Below are positions 9,016-15,923 of a stretch of DNA of 64,000 nt, piece by piece. A program made the position numbers and the translations under genes. This stretch comes from an uncultured Lewinella sp. (GTDB taxonomy: Bacteria; Bacteroidota; Bacteroidia; Chitinophagales; Saprospiraceae): the NCBI GenBank assembly GCA_913057785.1, contig CAJXPD010000009.1:1-64000 (forward strand). Reading direction: 5' to 3'. How positions within the stretch are numbered: position 1 is the stretch's first letter; the number at the start of each line of letters is the position of its first letter. The notes under the pieces are model-generated. The model saw only the letters and a list, made by a program, of their open reading frames with translations, was not told the DNA's origin and did not search any database.

Positions 9016-9710
9016 ATATCAATTGTATCATAGTTGACGATGAACCCTTGGCCATCCGGATATTGGAAAAGTACGTGGCTGATATCCCTTATCTCTCCCT
9101 TCTTGGGTCTTTTGATTCCCCCATTGCAGCCATGCGATTTCTACAACAGCAGCAAGTTGATCTCGTTTTTCTAGATATCAATATGCCAGAACTCTCCGGG
9201 ATCAACTTGGTCAAGGCTCTGAGCCAGCCTCCGCTCATTATCTTCACCACCGCCTTCCCTGATTATGCGGTAGAAGGTTTTGAGCTTGACGCCATTGACT
9301 ATCTGGTAAAGCCCTTTGCAAAGGAACGATTTCTCAAAGCAGTGCAAAAGGCTGGTCTTTTTCTGGAAAAACAACCATCTATTGACCAAAGCACCACTCA
9401 TATAACCTTAAAAGCTGACCGCAAAATCTATAGAATTGCCCTAGATGAAATACACTATTGCCAGGCTTACGGTGATTATGTCAAGGTGATTCTAAATGAT
9501 AAGCAATTGTTGCCTAAGACAACCCTAGCGAAACTGATGGAGCAGTTGCCTGCTACCCAATTCCTCCGCGTTCACCGATCCTATGTAATCGCTTGGGATA
9601 AAGTGGCCTATATGGAAGGTAATCAACTCAAGCTCGACGATCTTTTAATCCCGGTAGGACAGCAGTATCGAGAGGCAGTATTGCAACGGCTAAAGCCAAA
9701 AAAGCTATAA
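9012..9710 (+). CDS. LytTR-family response regulator
   Basis: This 232-residue protein has a receiver domain (about 1-120) with the acidic pair in IIVDDEPLA, phospho-acceptor D55 in VFLDINMPE, the T/S position in IIFTTAFPDYA and the conserved Lys in DYLVKPFAKERF. A LytTR DNA-binding domain follows (about 135-230) with ITLKADRKIYRIALDEIHYCQAYGDYVKV, FLRVHRSYVI and NQLKLDDLLIPVG. It overlaps the kinase gene by 4 bp and is clearly its partner. Given that acetate uptake and activation genes start 330 bp downstream on the same strand, they are a reasonable candidate target; that is inference. Confidence 0.97.
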   Translation: MNINCIIVDDEPLAIRILEKYVADIPYLSLLGSFDSPIAAMRFLQQQQVDLVFLDINMPELSGINLVKALSQPPLIIFTTAFPDYAVEGFELDAIDYLVKPFAKERFLKAVQKAGLFLEKQPSIDQSTTHITLKADRKIYRIALDEIHYCQAYGDYVKVILNDKQLLPKTTLAKLMEQLPATQFLRVHRSYVIAWDKVAYMEGNQLKLDDLLIPVGQQYREAVLQRLKPKKL

Positions 9711-9835
9711 TTAGTTGGGAAATCAGGCGTGAATTCGGGTGGTACTTCCATTGAACATCCATAAGGCTTCTTAACAGTAACCCTGCTCACCAAATTTTTG
9801 CTCCTCCTCTCCTCTGGCAGCGCATCAATGCTTGG

Positions 9836-9961
9836 GTGAATTCCAAAAATCAGGAGCATATTTCGAAACTTGCACCTTTTACCTCCACTATACCACGAAA
9901 AATTTTATTTTGGGGCTTCGTAATTGTTTGGCTTACTGTAGCCCTCCTCTCCTATTATTAG
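9836..9961 (+). CDS. Possible small single-pass membrane protein (41 residues from GTG)
   Basis: A short frame reads VNSKNQEHISKLAPF, then TSTIPRK, then a hydrophobic helix ILFWGFVIVWLTVALLSYY and a stop. Upstream the same frame stays open and protein-like (APPLLWQRINAW) back to 9794 but has no ATG, GTG or TTG; an ATT at 9794 is the only near-start. The composition (charged N-terminal part, positive residues just before one transmembrane helix) is what a real tail-anchored microprotein would show. It precedes the DUF4212 gene by 76 bp. It may instead be a decayed fragment. I did not recognise a family. Confidence 0.35.
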   Translation: MNSKNQEHISKLAPFTSTIPRKILFWGFVIVWLTVALLSYY

Positions 9962-10037
9962 CTAATAATGGCAGGCAGAAGTCGACATTGCTATAAATTT
10001 TCTTTTACCTAGGCACTGTATAAAAACCAACTTTGAT

Positions 10038-10295
10038 ATGTCCGAAAACAAACTAAGAGCCTATTGGAAAGAGAACCTTCGCTATCTAGCCATCCTTTTG
10101 GTGATCTGGTTCATTGTATCATATGGTTTTGGAATCTTATTGGTAGAACAGCTCAATAGCCTGTCTATTGGGGGTGCGAAACTGGGCTTTTGGTTTGCCC
10201 AGCAAGGATCTATCTATGTTTTCGTCGTACTCATTTTCGTCTATGTGTATCTGATGAATAAGTTGGACAAAAAATACGGCTTGGATGAATCCTAG
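10038..10295 (+). CDS. DUF4212 small subunit of sodium:solute symporter
   Basis: This 85-residue membrane protein has two transmembrane helices (about 15-35 and 56-78), with the family-typical layout: YWKENLRYLAILLVIWFIVSYG, the FWFAQQGSIYVFVVLIFVYVY segment, and a C-terminal MNKLDKKYGLDE. Genes of this family sit directly before an SSS-family permease of the acetate-permease type and are thought to be a partner subunit. Here the permease follows after 54 bp. Length and motif match are full. Confidence 0.93.
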   Translation: MSENKLRAYWKENLRYLAILLVIWFIVSYGFGILLVEQLNSLSIGGAKLGFWFAQQGSIYVFVVLIFVYVYLMNKLDKKYGLDES

Positions 10296-10349
10296 TCCGT
10301 TCAGCTTTACCCCCAAGAGCCTAAGCAGTTTTACGTTTAAAGCAAAATC

Positions 10350-12044
10350 ATGAGTGTATTAACCTGGACCTATATCATCGTTGGAATCACATTCGCTTTA
10401 TACATTGGAATCGCCATTTGGTCGAGAGCTGGCTCAACGAAAGAGTTTTATGTAGCGGGTGGAGGCGTGTCTCCCTTAGCGAATGGGATGGCTACTGCAG
10501 CAGACTGGATGTCAGCTGCTTCCTTTATTTCCATGGCAGGCTTAATCAGCTTCATGGGATATGACGGTGGCGTATACTTGATGGGGTGGACCGGCGGATA
10601 CGTACTATTGGCCTTGTTGCTCGCGCCTTATTTACGGAAGTTTGGCAAGTTTACCGTACCTGATTTTATCGGTGATCGCTATTATTCCAATGTCGCTCGT
10701 ACTGTTGCCGTGATTTGTGCGATTATCGTATCCTTTACCTATGTAGCAGGACAGATGCGGGGTGTGGGGGTTGTTTTTTCTCGTTTTCTTGAAGTAGATA
10801 TTAATACTGGCGTTTATATCGGGATGGCCATCGTGCTGTTTTATGCTGTCCTGGGTGGGATGAAAGGGATCACCTACACACAAGTTGCGCAATACTGCGT
10901 TTTGATCTTCGCCTACATGGTGCCTGCCTTCTTTATTTCTTTGGCCATGACAGGCAATGTGATTCCTCAATTTGGCCTCCTGGGCAACGTAACGGATGGC
11001 TCAGAAATGGCACTCTTAGATAAATTGGATCAATTGCACCGAGAGCTAGGCTTTGCTGAATATACCAGTGGAACAAAATCCATGACCGACATTTTTTGCA
11101 TTACAATGGCATTGATGGTCGGAACCGCAGGCCTTCCACACGTAATCGTACGATTTTTCACGGTTCCTAAAGTTCGGGACGCCAGAATTTCGGCAGGTTA
11201 TGCCTTGCTTTTCATCGCTATCTTATATACCACTGCACCGGCCATCGCAGCCTTTGCTCGCACCAACTTAATCAACACGGTAAGCAACAAAGAATACGCT
11301 GCCATGCCCGAGTGGTTCACTAAATGGGAAACCACCAAACTCATTACCCACGAGGACAAAAACAACGATGGTCTCATACAATACGTTGCTGATCCAAGCA
11401 CAAATGAATTGACCATCGACCGTGACATCATGGTGCTGGCGAACCCAGAGATTGCGGGTTTGCCCAACTGGGTCATCGCCTTAGTCGCGGCTGGGGGCTT
11501 AGCAGCAGCCCTTTCCACTGCTGCGGGTCTATTACTAGTGATCTCCACGGCAGTGTCCAGAGACTTGATCAAAATGCAACTGAAGCCAGATATTTCCGAA
11601 AGAAATGAGTTGATTGCAGCCCGTTTGGGAGCAACCGTAGCCGTAGTCATCGCCGGCTATTTTGGTATTAATCCACCTGATTTCGTGGCGGCCACGGTAG
11701 CCTTGGCTTTTGGCCTGGCAGCGGCCTCCTTCTTCCCAGCTATTATCTTAGGTATTTTTGATAAACGAATGAATCGAGAGGGTGCGATTACCGGCATGGT
11801 AGTGGGCATTTCTGTCATGTTATTCTACATGTTGAAGTTCAAGCTGGGCAGGTTTGGGGGAGGAACGGCTGAGGATTGGTGGTTTGGTATTTCACCAGAA
11901 GGCTTCGGCACCGTCGCCATGGTAATCAATCTCGTGATTTCCATTGTGGTATCCAGATTAACAGCCGCGCCACCGAAAGAGGTACAGGATATTGTAGAAG
12001 ACATTAGAATACCGAGTGGGGCTGGAGATGCTGTAGCGCATTAG
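10350..12044 (+). CDS. Sodium:solute symporter, acetate permease-like (SSS family, VC_2705 type)
   Basis: This is a 564-residue inner-membrane permease of the solute:sodium symporter family with about 13 transmembrane helices. The N-terminal signature EFYVAGGGVSPLANGMATAADWMSAASFI and the later GLPHVIVRFFTVP and AAGGLAAALSTAAGLLLVISTAVSRDL are typical of ActP-like cation/acetate or short-chain carboxylate symporters. An extended loop (about 305-370, containing a DKNNDGLIQY calcium-binding-like sequence) interrupts the helices. The DUF4212 partner is upstream and acetyl-CoA synthetase is downstream, so acetate (or propionate/pyruvate) is the likely substrate. It is followed by a heptamer tandem repeat that starts at its stop codon. 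Confidence 0.93.
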   Translation: MSVLTWTYIIVGITFALYIGIAIWSRAGSTKEFYVAGGGVSPLANGMATAADWMSAASFISMAGLISFMGYDGGVYLMGWTGGYVLLALLLAPYLRKFGKFTVPDFIGDRYYSNVARTVAVICAIIVSFTYVAGQMRGVGVVFSRFLEVDINTGVYIGMAIVLFYAVLGGMKGITYTQVAQYCVLIFAYMVPAFFISLAMTGNVIPQFGLLGNVTDGSEMALLDKLDQLHRELGFAEYTSGTKSMTDIFCITMALMVGTAGLPHVIVRFFTVPKVRDARISAGYALLFIAILYTTAPAIAAFARTNLINTVSNKEYAAMPEWFTKWETTKLITHEDKNNDGLIQYVADPSTNELTIDRDIMVLANPEIAGLPNWVIALVAAGGLAAALSTAAGLLLVISTAVSRDLIKMQLKPDISERNELIAARLGATVAVVIAGYFGINPPDFVAATVALAFGLAAASFFPAIILGIFDKRMNREGAITGMVVGISVMLFYMLKFKLGRFGGGTAEDWWFGISPEGFGTVAMVINLVISIVVSRLTAAPPKEVQDIVEDIRIPSGAGDAVAH

Positions 12045-12079
12045 GAATGGAGAATGGAGAATGGAGAATGGAGAATGGA
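12045..12079 (+). repeat. Five tandem copies of the heptamer GAATGGA
   Basis: Five perfect copies lie at 12045-12051, 52-58, 59-65, 66-72 and 73-79, beginning one base after the symporter stop codon (TAG, 12042-12044). The unit resembles slippage-prone short repeats. It lies in the 137-bp gap before acs; the rest of that gap is AT-rich with no clear promoter. Copy number could vary between strains. Confidence 0.9.
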
Positions 12080-12181
12080 ATTTAAGATATTCTCAATTGC
12101 TCATTAAACATTCTTCATTATCAATTATAACAGTTTCACTTGACGAAAAATCAATCATAGCTATAAAATATTAATTCACCT

Positions 12182-14083
12182 ATGACACTACAGGTAAAAT
12201 CCTTAGCAGAATATAAGGACGCGTATCAAAAAAGTGTGAATGATCCCGAAGGTTTCTGGGCTGAACAAGCCGAGACATTTCAATGGCAGAAAAAATGGGA
12301 TAAAACCCTGGAATGGAACTTCAAAGAACCCGATGTAAAGTGGTTTGTGGGAGGAAAATTGAACATCACGGAAAATTGCCTGGATCGGCATTTGGCAGAT
12401 CGTGGAGATCAGGTAGCCATTTTATTTGAACCCAATGATCCATCGCAGCCCAACGTAAGCTATACCTACAAAGAATTACATGCGGCAGTTTGCAAAACAG
12501 CCAATGCGCTAAAAGCAAATGGCATTGTAAAGGGAGATCGAGTGTGCTTTTATATGCCCATGGTGCCTGAATTGGCCATTGCGGTATTGGCCTGTGCGCG
12601 TATAGGTGCCATTCATTCGGTCGTATTCGCAGGATTCTCTGCTCAAGCCTTAGCTGACCGTATCAAAGACGCTACTTGTAAGATGGTCATCTGTTCAGAT
12701 TACAATAGCAGAGGAGCTAAAAATATACCCGTTAAGAAAGTAGTAGATGATGCGCTGGCCATGGACTGCGATAGTATCGAGACGGTATTGGTGCATCGCA
12801 ATACAGGAGGCGAAGTGCAAATGGAAGCAGGTAGAGATAAGTGGTGGCATGAAGAAGTGGATGCCCAATCGGCTGATTGTCCCGCTGAGGCCATGGATTC
12901 AGAAGATATGTTATTCATTTTGTACACTTCTGGTTCAACGGGTAAACCAAAAGGTGTAGTCCACACTTGTGGTGGCTATATGGTTTATGCTTGCTTTAGC
13001 TTCCGCAACGTTTTTCAATATCAAGATGGAGATGTGTATTGGTGTACGGCTGACATCGGCTGGATCACCGGACATAGCTATATCGTATACGGTCCGCTCT
13101 TAGCAGGTGCCACTACTGTCATGTTCGAAGGGGTACCTACTTACCCTGATGCAGGTAGATTCTGGGAGGTATGCGATAAGCTAAAGGTTAACCAATTCTA
13201 TACTGCTCCTACGGCTATCCGAGCTTTAATGGCAAAAGGAGATCAGTTCGTGGATAAATATGATCTAAGTACCTTGAAGGTAATAGGTAGTGTGGGCGAA
13301 CCGATCAATGAAGAAGCCTGGAATTGGTACAATGAAAAAGTCGGGAAAGGCAATGCCCCAATCGTCGATACCTGGTGGCAAACCGAAACAGGCGGGATCA
13401 TGATCACCCCACTCCCTGGCATTACCGACACCAAGCCTTGTTATGCCTCCTATCCTATGCCTGGGATACAACCCATTCTGGTTGACTCCCAAGGTGAGTT
13501 GGTAGAAGGTAATGATGTAGAAGGATTGTTGTGCGTTAAATTTCCTTGGCCTTCGATGCTCCGAACCACCTACGGAGATCATGAGCGCTGCAGGATGACC
13601 TATTTTTCTTCTTTTGAGGATCTATACTTTACCGGAGATGGTGCACGCAGAGACGAAGAAGGTAGGTACAGAATCATTGGTCGGGTAGATGATGTGATCA
13701 ATGTCTCAGGTCACCGTATGGGTACTGCCGAAGTAGAAAATGCCATCAACGAACATCCAAATGTAGTAGAATCTGCCGTGGTGGGTTATCCACATGATAT
13801 CAAGGGACAGGGCATTTATGCTTACGTAATCATAGGAGATGCCGTATCCGATGAAGATGCCTTCCGCAAAGAGGTCTTGGCAGTGGTGACCAAAGAGATT
13901 GGGCCAATCGCCAAGCCCGACAAGATCCAGATTGTAAGCGGTCTGCCGAAAACTCGATCTGGTAAAATCATGCGCCGCATTCTTCGAAAGGTCGCCTCGA
14001 GCGACACTTCTAATCTAGGAGATATTTCTACGCTACTCAATCCTGAAGTAGTAGAAGAAGTAATAAAGGGAGCACTGGTTTAG
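12182..14083 (+). CDS. acs: Acetyl-CoA synthetase
   Basis: Acs activates acetate to acetyl-CoA through acetyl-AMP, in the cytoplasm. The 633-residue length is normal. Motifs of the adenylate-forming superfamily are all visible: the P-loop YTSGSTGKPKGVVHT, GWITGHSYIVYGPL, the TWWQTETGG segment that binds AMP, YFTGDGARRDEEGRYRIIGRVDD, and the C-terminal SGKIMRR with the catalytic Lys595 that is typically controlled by acetylation. The N-terminal ACAS_N segment ends in ITENCLDRHL. It follows the symporter by 137 bp and is closed by a good intrinsic terminator. I infer joint function in scavenging acetate. Confidence 0.98.
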   Translation: MTLQVKSLAEYKDAYQKSVNDPEGFWAEQAETFQWQKKWDKTLEWNFKEPDVKWFVGGKLNITENCLDRHLADRGDQVAILFEPNDPSQPNVSYTYKELHAAVCKTANALKANGIVKGDRVCFYMPMVPELAIAVLACARIGAIHSVVFAGFSAQALADRIKDATCKMVICSDYNSRGAKNIPVKKVVDDALAMDCDSIETVLVHRNTGGEVQMEAGRDKWWHEEVDAQSADCPAEAMDSEDMLFILYTSGSTGKPKGVVHTCGGYMVYACFSFRNVFQYQDGDVYWCTADIGWITGHSYIVYGPLLAGATTVMFEGVPTYPDAGRFWEVCDKLKVNQFYTAPTAIRALMAKGDQFVDKYDLSTLKVIGSVGEPINEEAWNWYNEKVGKGNAPIVDTWWQTETGGIMITPLPGITDTKPCYASYPMPGIQPILVDSQGELVEGNDVEGLLCVKFPWPSMLRTTYGDHERCRMTYFSSFEDLYFTGDGARRDEEGRYRIIGRVDDVINVSGHRMGTAEVENAINEHPNVVESAVVGYPHDIKGQGIYAYVIIGDAVSDEDAFRKEVLAVVTKEIGPIAKPDKIQIVSGLPKTRSGKIMRRILRKVASSDTSNLGDISTLLNPEVVEEVIKGALV

Positions 14084-14090
14084 TGCTTGC

Positions 14091-14133
14091 TGGTTTTGGA
14101 GGAGCAAAAGATCTCCTCCAAAACCAATTTTTT
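14091..14133 (+). terminator. Intrinsic terminator after acs
   Basis: A 14-bp perfect stem (14091-14104 with 14113-14126), 8-nt loop and a following A-T6 tract (14127-14133) start 7 bp after the acs stop. This is a standard Rho-independent terminator. Confidence 0.93.
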
Positions 14134-14138
14134 GTCTG

Positions 14139-14173
14139 TTGCTGGATTCTTTTAGCAAAATCCAGTAAATTTG
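14139..14173 (+). promoter_or_regulatory. Candidate promoter for the tryptophanase transcript
   Basis: A perfect match to the Bacteroidota -7 element TAnnTTTG is at 14166-14173 (TAAATTTG). The best TTG for the -33 element is at 14139-14141, giving a 24-bp gap, slightly longer than usual. A start site would fall near 14178, exactly at the ATG of the small leader ORF, leaving an unusually long leader of about 260 nt before tnaA. Confidence 0.5.
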
Positions 14174-14177
14174 TAGC

Positions 14178-14234
14178 ATGCGTTTTAATTTCATTTTTAG
14201 GTTTATCAAGAAAAGAGATCCTTTCATCTCCTAG
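14178..14234 (+). CDS. Possible Phe-rich leader peptide upstream of tryptophanase
   Basis: An 18-codon ORF starts with ATG 5 bp after the TAAATTTG element and reads MRFNFIFRFIKKRDPFIS. Five of 18 residues are Phe (positions 3, 5, 7, 9, 16). If the promoter is right the mRNA would be leaderless or nearly so. The end of the ORF pairs GAGAT with ATCTC in a small hairpin. By analogy with TnaC and with Phe-rich attenuators it could be a translated regulatory leader. This is inference from position and composition; the ORF could be chance. Confidence 0.4.
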   Translation: MRFNFIFRFIKKRDPFIS

Positions 14235-14436
14235 TCCTTTCTCATCACTGGGCGCCTAGCCCTCTTCCTTTAATTATTTCTTTTTCAATTTTCTACAGGC
14301 CAAACGGTTTGTAGGTTTCTTTCAATCAGGAACTGATTTGGACTTATTCCCCTGAACGGCGGCTTAAAGTCTTGAATCGGTTCAAGCATTGGTCTAATAC
14401 CATGGTATTGGTCCATGCGGATAAATCTAATTCACC
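14235..14436 (+). promoter_or_regulatory. Long tryptophanase leader with a hairpin next to the start codon
   Basis: This untranslated stretch contains CTACA...TGTAG (14294-14315 region) and, just before the gene, a hairpin at 14386-14418. The latter is built on the perfect 14-bp palindrome AATACCATGGTATT (14396-14409), extended outward by GCAT(T)GG pairing with CCATGC. It ends 18 nt before the tnaA ATG, where it could affect ribosome access. No U-run follows either structure. Confidence 0.45.
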
Positions 14437-15849
14437 ATGAAATTACCAGCTATTCCTCCCTATAAAACTAAAGTAGTCGAACCTGTCTATTTCCGAACTA
14501 AAGAAGAACGTAGAGCCAAAATCCAGGAGGTAAATTACAATCTCTTCAATATCCACAGTGATTGGGTGATCATTGATCTTATGACAGACTCTGGTACTGG
14601 AGCAATGAGTGAGCAACAATGGGCCGAAATCATGCTTGGAGATGAGAGCTATGCCGGTTCAGAATCTTATTTCAAGCTGCTGCGTTCCGTACAAGATATC
14701 CTGGGCTTCGAATTCTTGGCTCCCACCCACCAAGGGCGTGCTGCGGAGAACATCTTGTTTTCTGCCACGGTCAAAGAAGGAGATGTTATTCCTGGCAATG
14801 CCCATTTTGACACGACCAAAGGCCATATAGAATTTCGTAAGGCCAAAGCCATCGATTGTACTATAGCAGAGGCCTTTGATACCGCCTTAGAGCATCCATT
14901 TAAGGGCAATATTGACTTGGAAAAGTTGGAAGCTACCATACTACAATATGGTAAGGAACATATCCCTTTCATCAACATTACGGTAACCTGTAATACCGTG
15001 GGTGGGCAACCCGTTTCTCTGGCTAATATTCAGGACACCTGTGCGCTAGCCAAACGTTATGGCATTCCGGTATACATGGATATCGCACGTTATGCTGAGA
15101 ATGCTTACTTCATCAAAACACGGGAAGCAGCATATGCAGATTGGAGCATCAGGGACATAGTGAAAGCCATGTTTAAGGAGGCAGAAGTGGTTTGGATGAG
15201 TTCAAAGAAAGATGGCTTAGTTAACATCGGAGGATTCATTGCCTTGAACGACCCAGAACTATACGAGAAGCTTGGGCAGTATACCATCATTTATGAAGGA
15301 TTCCTGACCTACGGAGGTATGAGTGGCCGTGCGATGGGTGCCTTAGCCGTTGGCCTGCAAGAGGGAGTAGATTTTCATTATTTAGAAGATCGAGTGATGC
15401 AAGTTCAGTATTTGGGCGAGCAACTTAAAAAACACGGAATTCCAATCCAAGAGCCCGTAGGCGGGCACGCACTATACATCGATGCTAAACGCATGCTTCC
15501 ACAGATACCTCAAACTCAATACCCCGCTCAGCTATTGGCCGTTGAGGCTTATATCGAAGGGGGAGTAAGAGGAGTAGAAATCGGTACACTTCTGGCAGAT
15601 CGAGATCCAGAGACCGGGAAAGATAGAATGGCAGAAATGGAACTACTTCGCTTGGCTATTCCTCGTCGGGTTTATTCACGGTCACACATGGACTATGTAG
15701 CAGCTACGATGGCCAAGGTTGCGGCTCGTAGCCACGAGTTGGAGAATGGGTTTAATATCAAGCGGCAAGCAAAGATTCTTCGCCATTTTACTGTAGAATT
15801 AGAGAGAGCAAAAAGTACTCAAAAGGAGGCTAGCTCTTTGTTAGTATAA
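14437..15849 (+). CDS. tnaA: Tryptophanase (tryptophan indole-lyase)
   Basis: This PLP enzyme splits tryptophan to indole, pyruvate and ammonia. Its length of 470 residues fits the tryptophanase/tyrosine phenol-lyase family. The PLP lysine is K258 in MSSKKDGLVNIGG. The two enzymes are separable by key residues: the FDTTKGH motif (Asp as in tryptophanase, not the TTT of tyrosine phenol-lyase) and VEIGTLLADRD (tryptophanase type, without the MERG Arg of tyrosine phenol-lyase). Some other stretches (MSEQQWAEIMLGDESYAGSE, EPVGGHALYIDAKR) look more like tyrosine phenol-lyase, so this is a divergent member. It is preceded by a long leader and is monocistronic. No tnaB-type permease is adjacent. Confidence 0.88.
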   Translation: MKLPAIPPYKTKVVEPVYFRTKEERRAKIQEVNYNLFNIHSDWVIIDLMTDSGTGAMSEQQWAEIMLGDESYAGSESYFKLLRSVQDILGFEFLAPTHQGRAAENILFSATVKEGDVIPGNAHFDTTKGHIEFRKAKAIDCTIAEAFDTALEHPFKGNIDLEKLEATILQYGKEHIPFINITVTCNTVGGQPVSLANIQDTCALAKRYGIPVYMDIARYAENAYFIKTREAAYADWSIRDIVKAMFKEAEVVWMSSKKDGLVNIGGFIALNDPELYEKLGQYTIIYEGFLTYGGMSGRAMGALAVGLQEGVDFHYLEDRVMQVQYLGEQLKKHGIPIQEPVGGHALYIDAKRMLPQIPQTQYPAQLLAVEAYIEGGVRGVEIGTLLADRDPETGKDRMAEMELLRLAIPRRVYSRSHMDYVAATMAKVAARSHELENGFNIKRQAKILRHFTVELERAKSTQKEASSLLV

Positions 15850-15863
15850 GTAGTAGCACAATA

Positions 15864-15894
15864 GTAAGTGTGGGTGAAATTCACCCACACTTAC
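15864..15894. terminator. Perfect 15-bp hairpin between convergent tnaA and phosphatase genes
   Basis: Arms 15864-15878 and 15880-15894 are fully complementary with a single base between them (effective loop a few bases larger). A short CCCTTT follows but no long U-run. It is the second palindrome in this window placed exactly between convergent genes. Confidence 0.8.
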
Positions 15895-15923
15895 CCTTTG
15901 GGACCAGCCCCGACTAGTAGTTT

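Noticed and set aside
14376-14420. tRNA-like GGTTCAAGC T-arm string before tnaA
   Set aside because: No acceptor stem, D-arm or anticodon stem can be built around it.
14437-15849. Tyrosine phenol-lyase identity for the tnaA product
   Set aside because: The FDTTKGH and VEIG motifs favour tryptophanase over tyrosine phenol-lyase; some uncertainty is noted in the entry.
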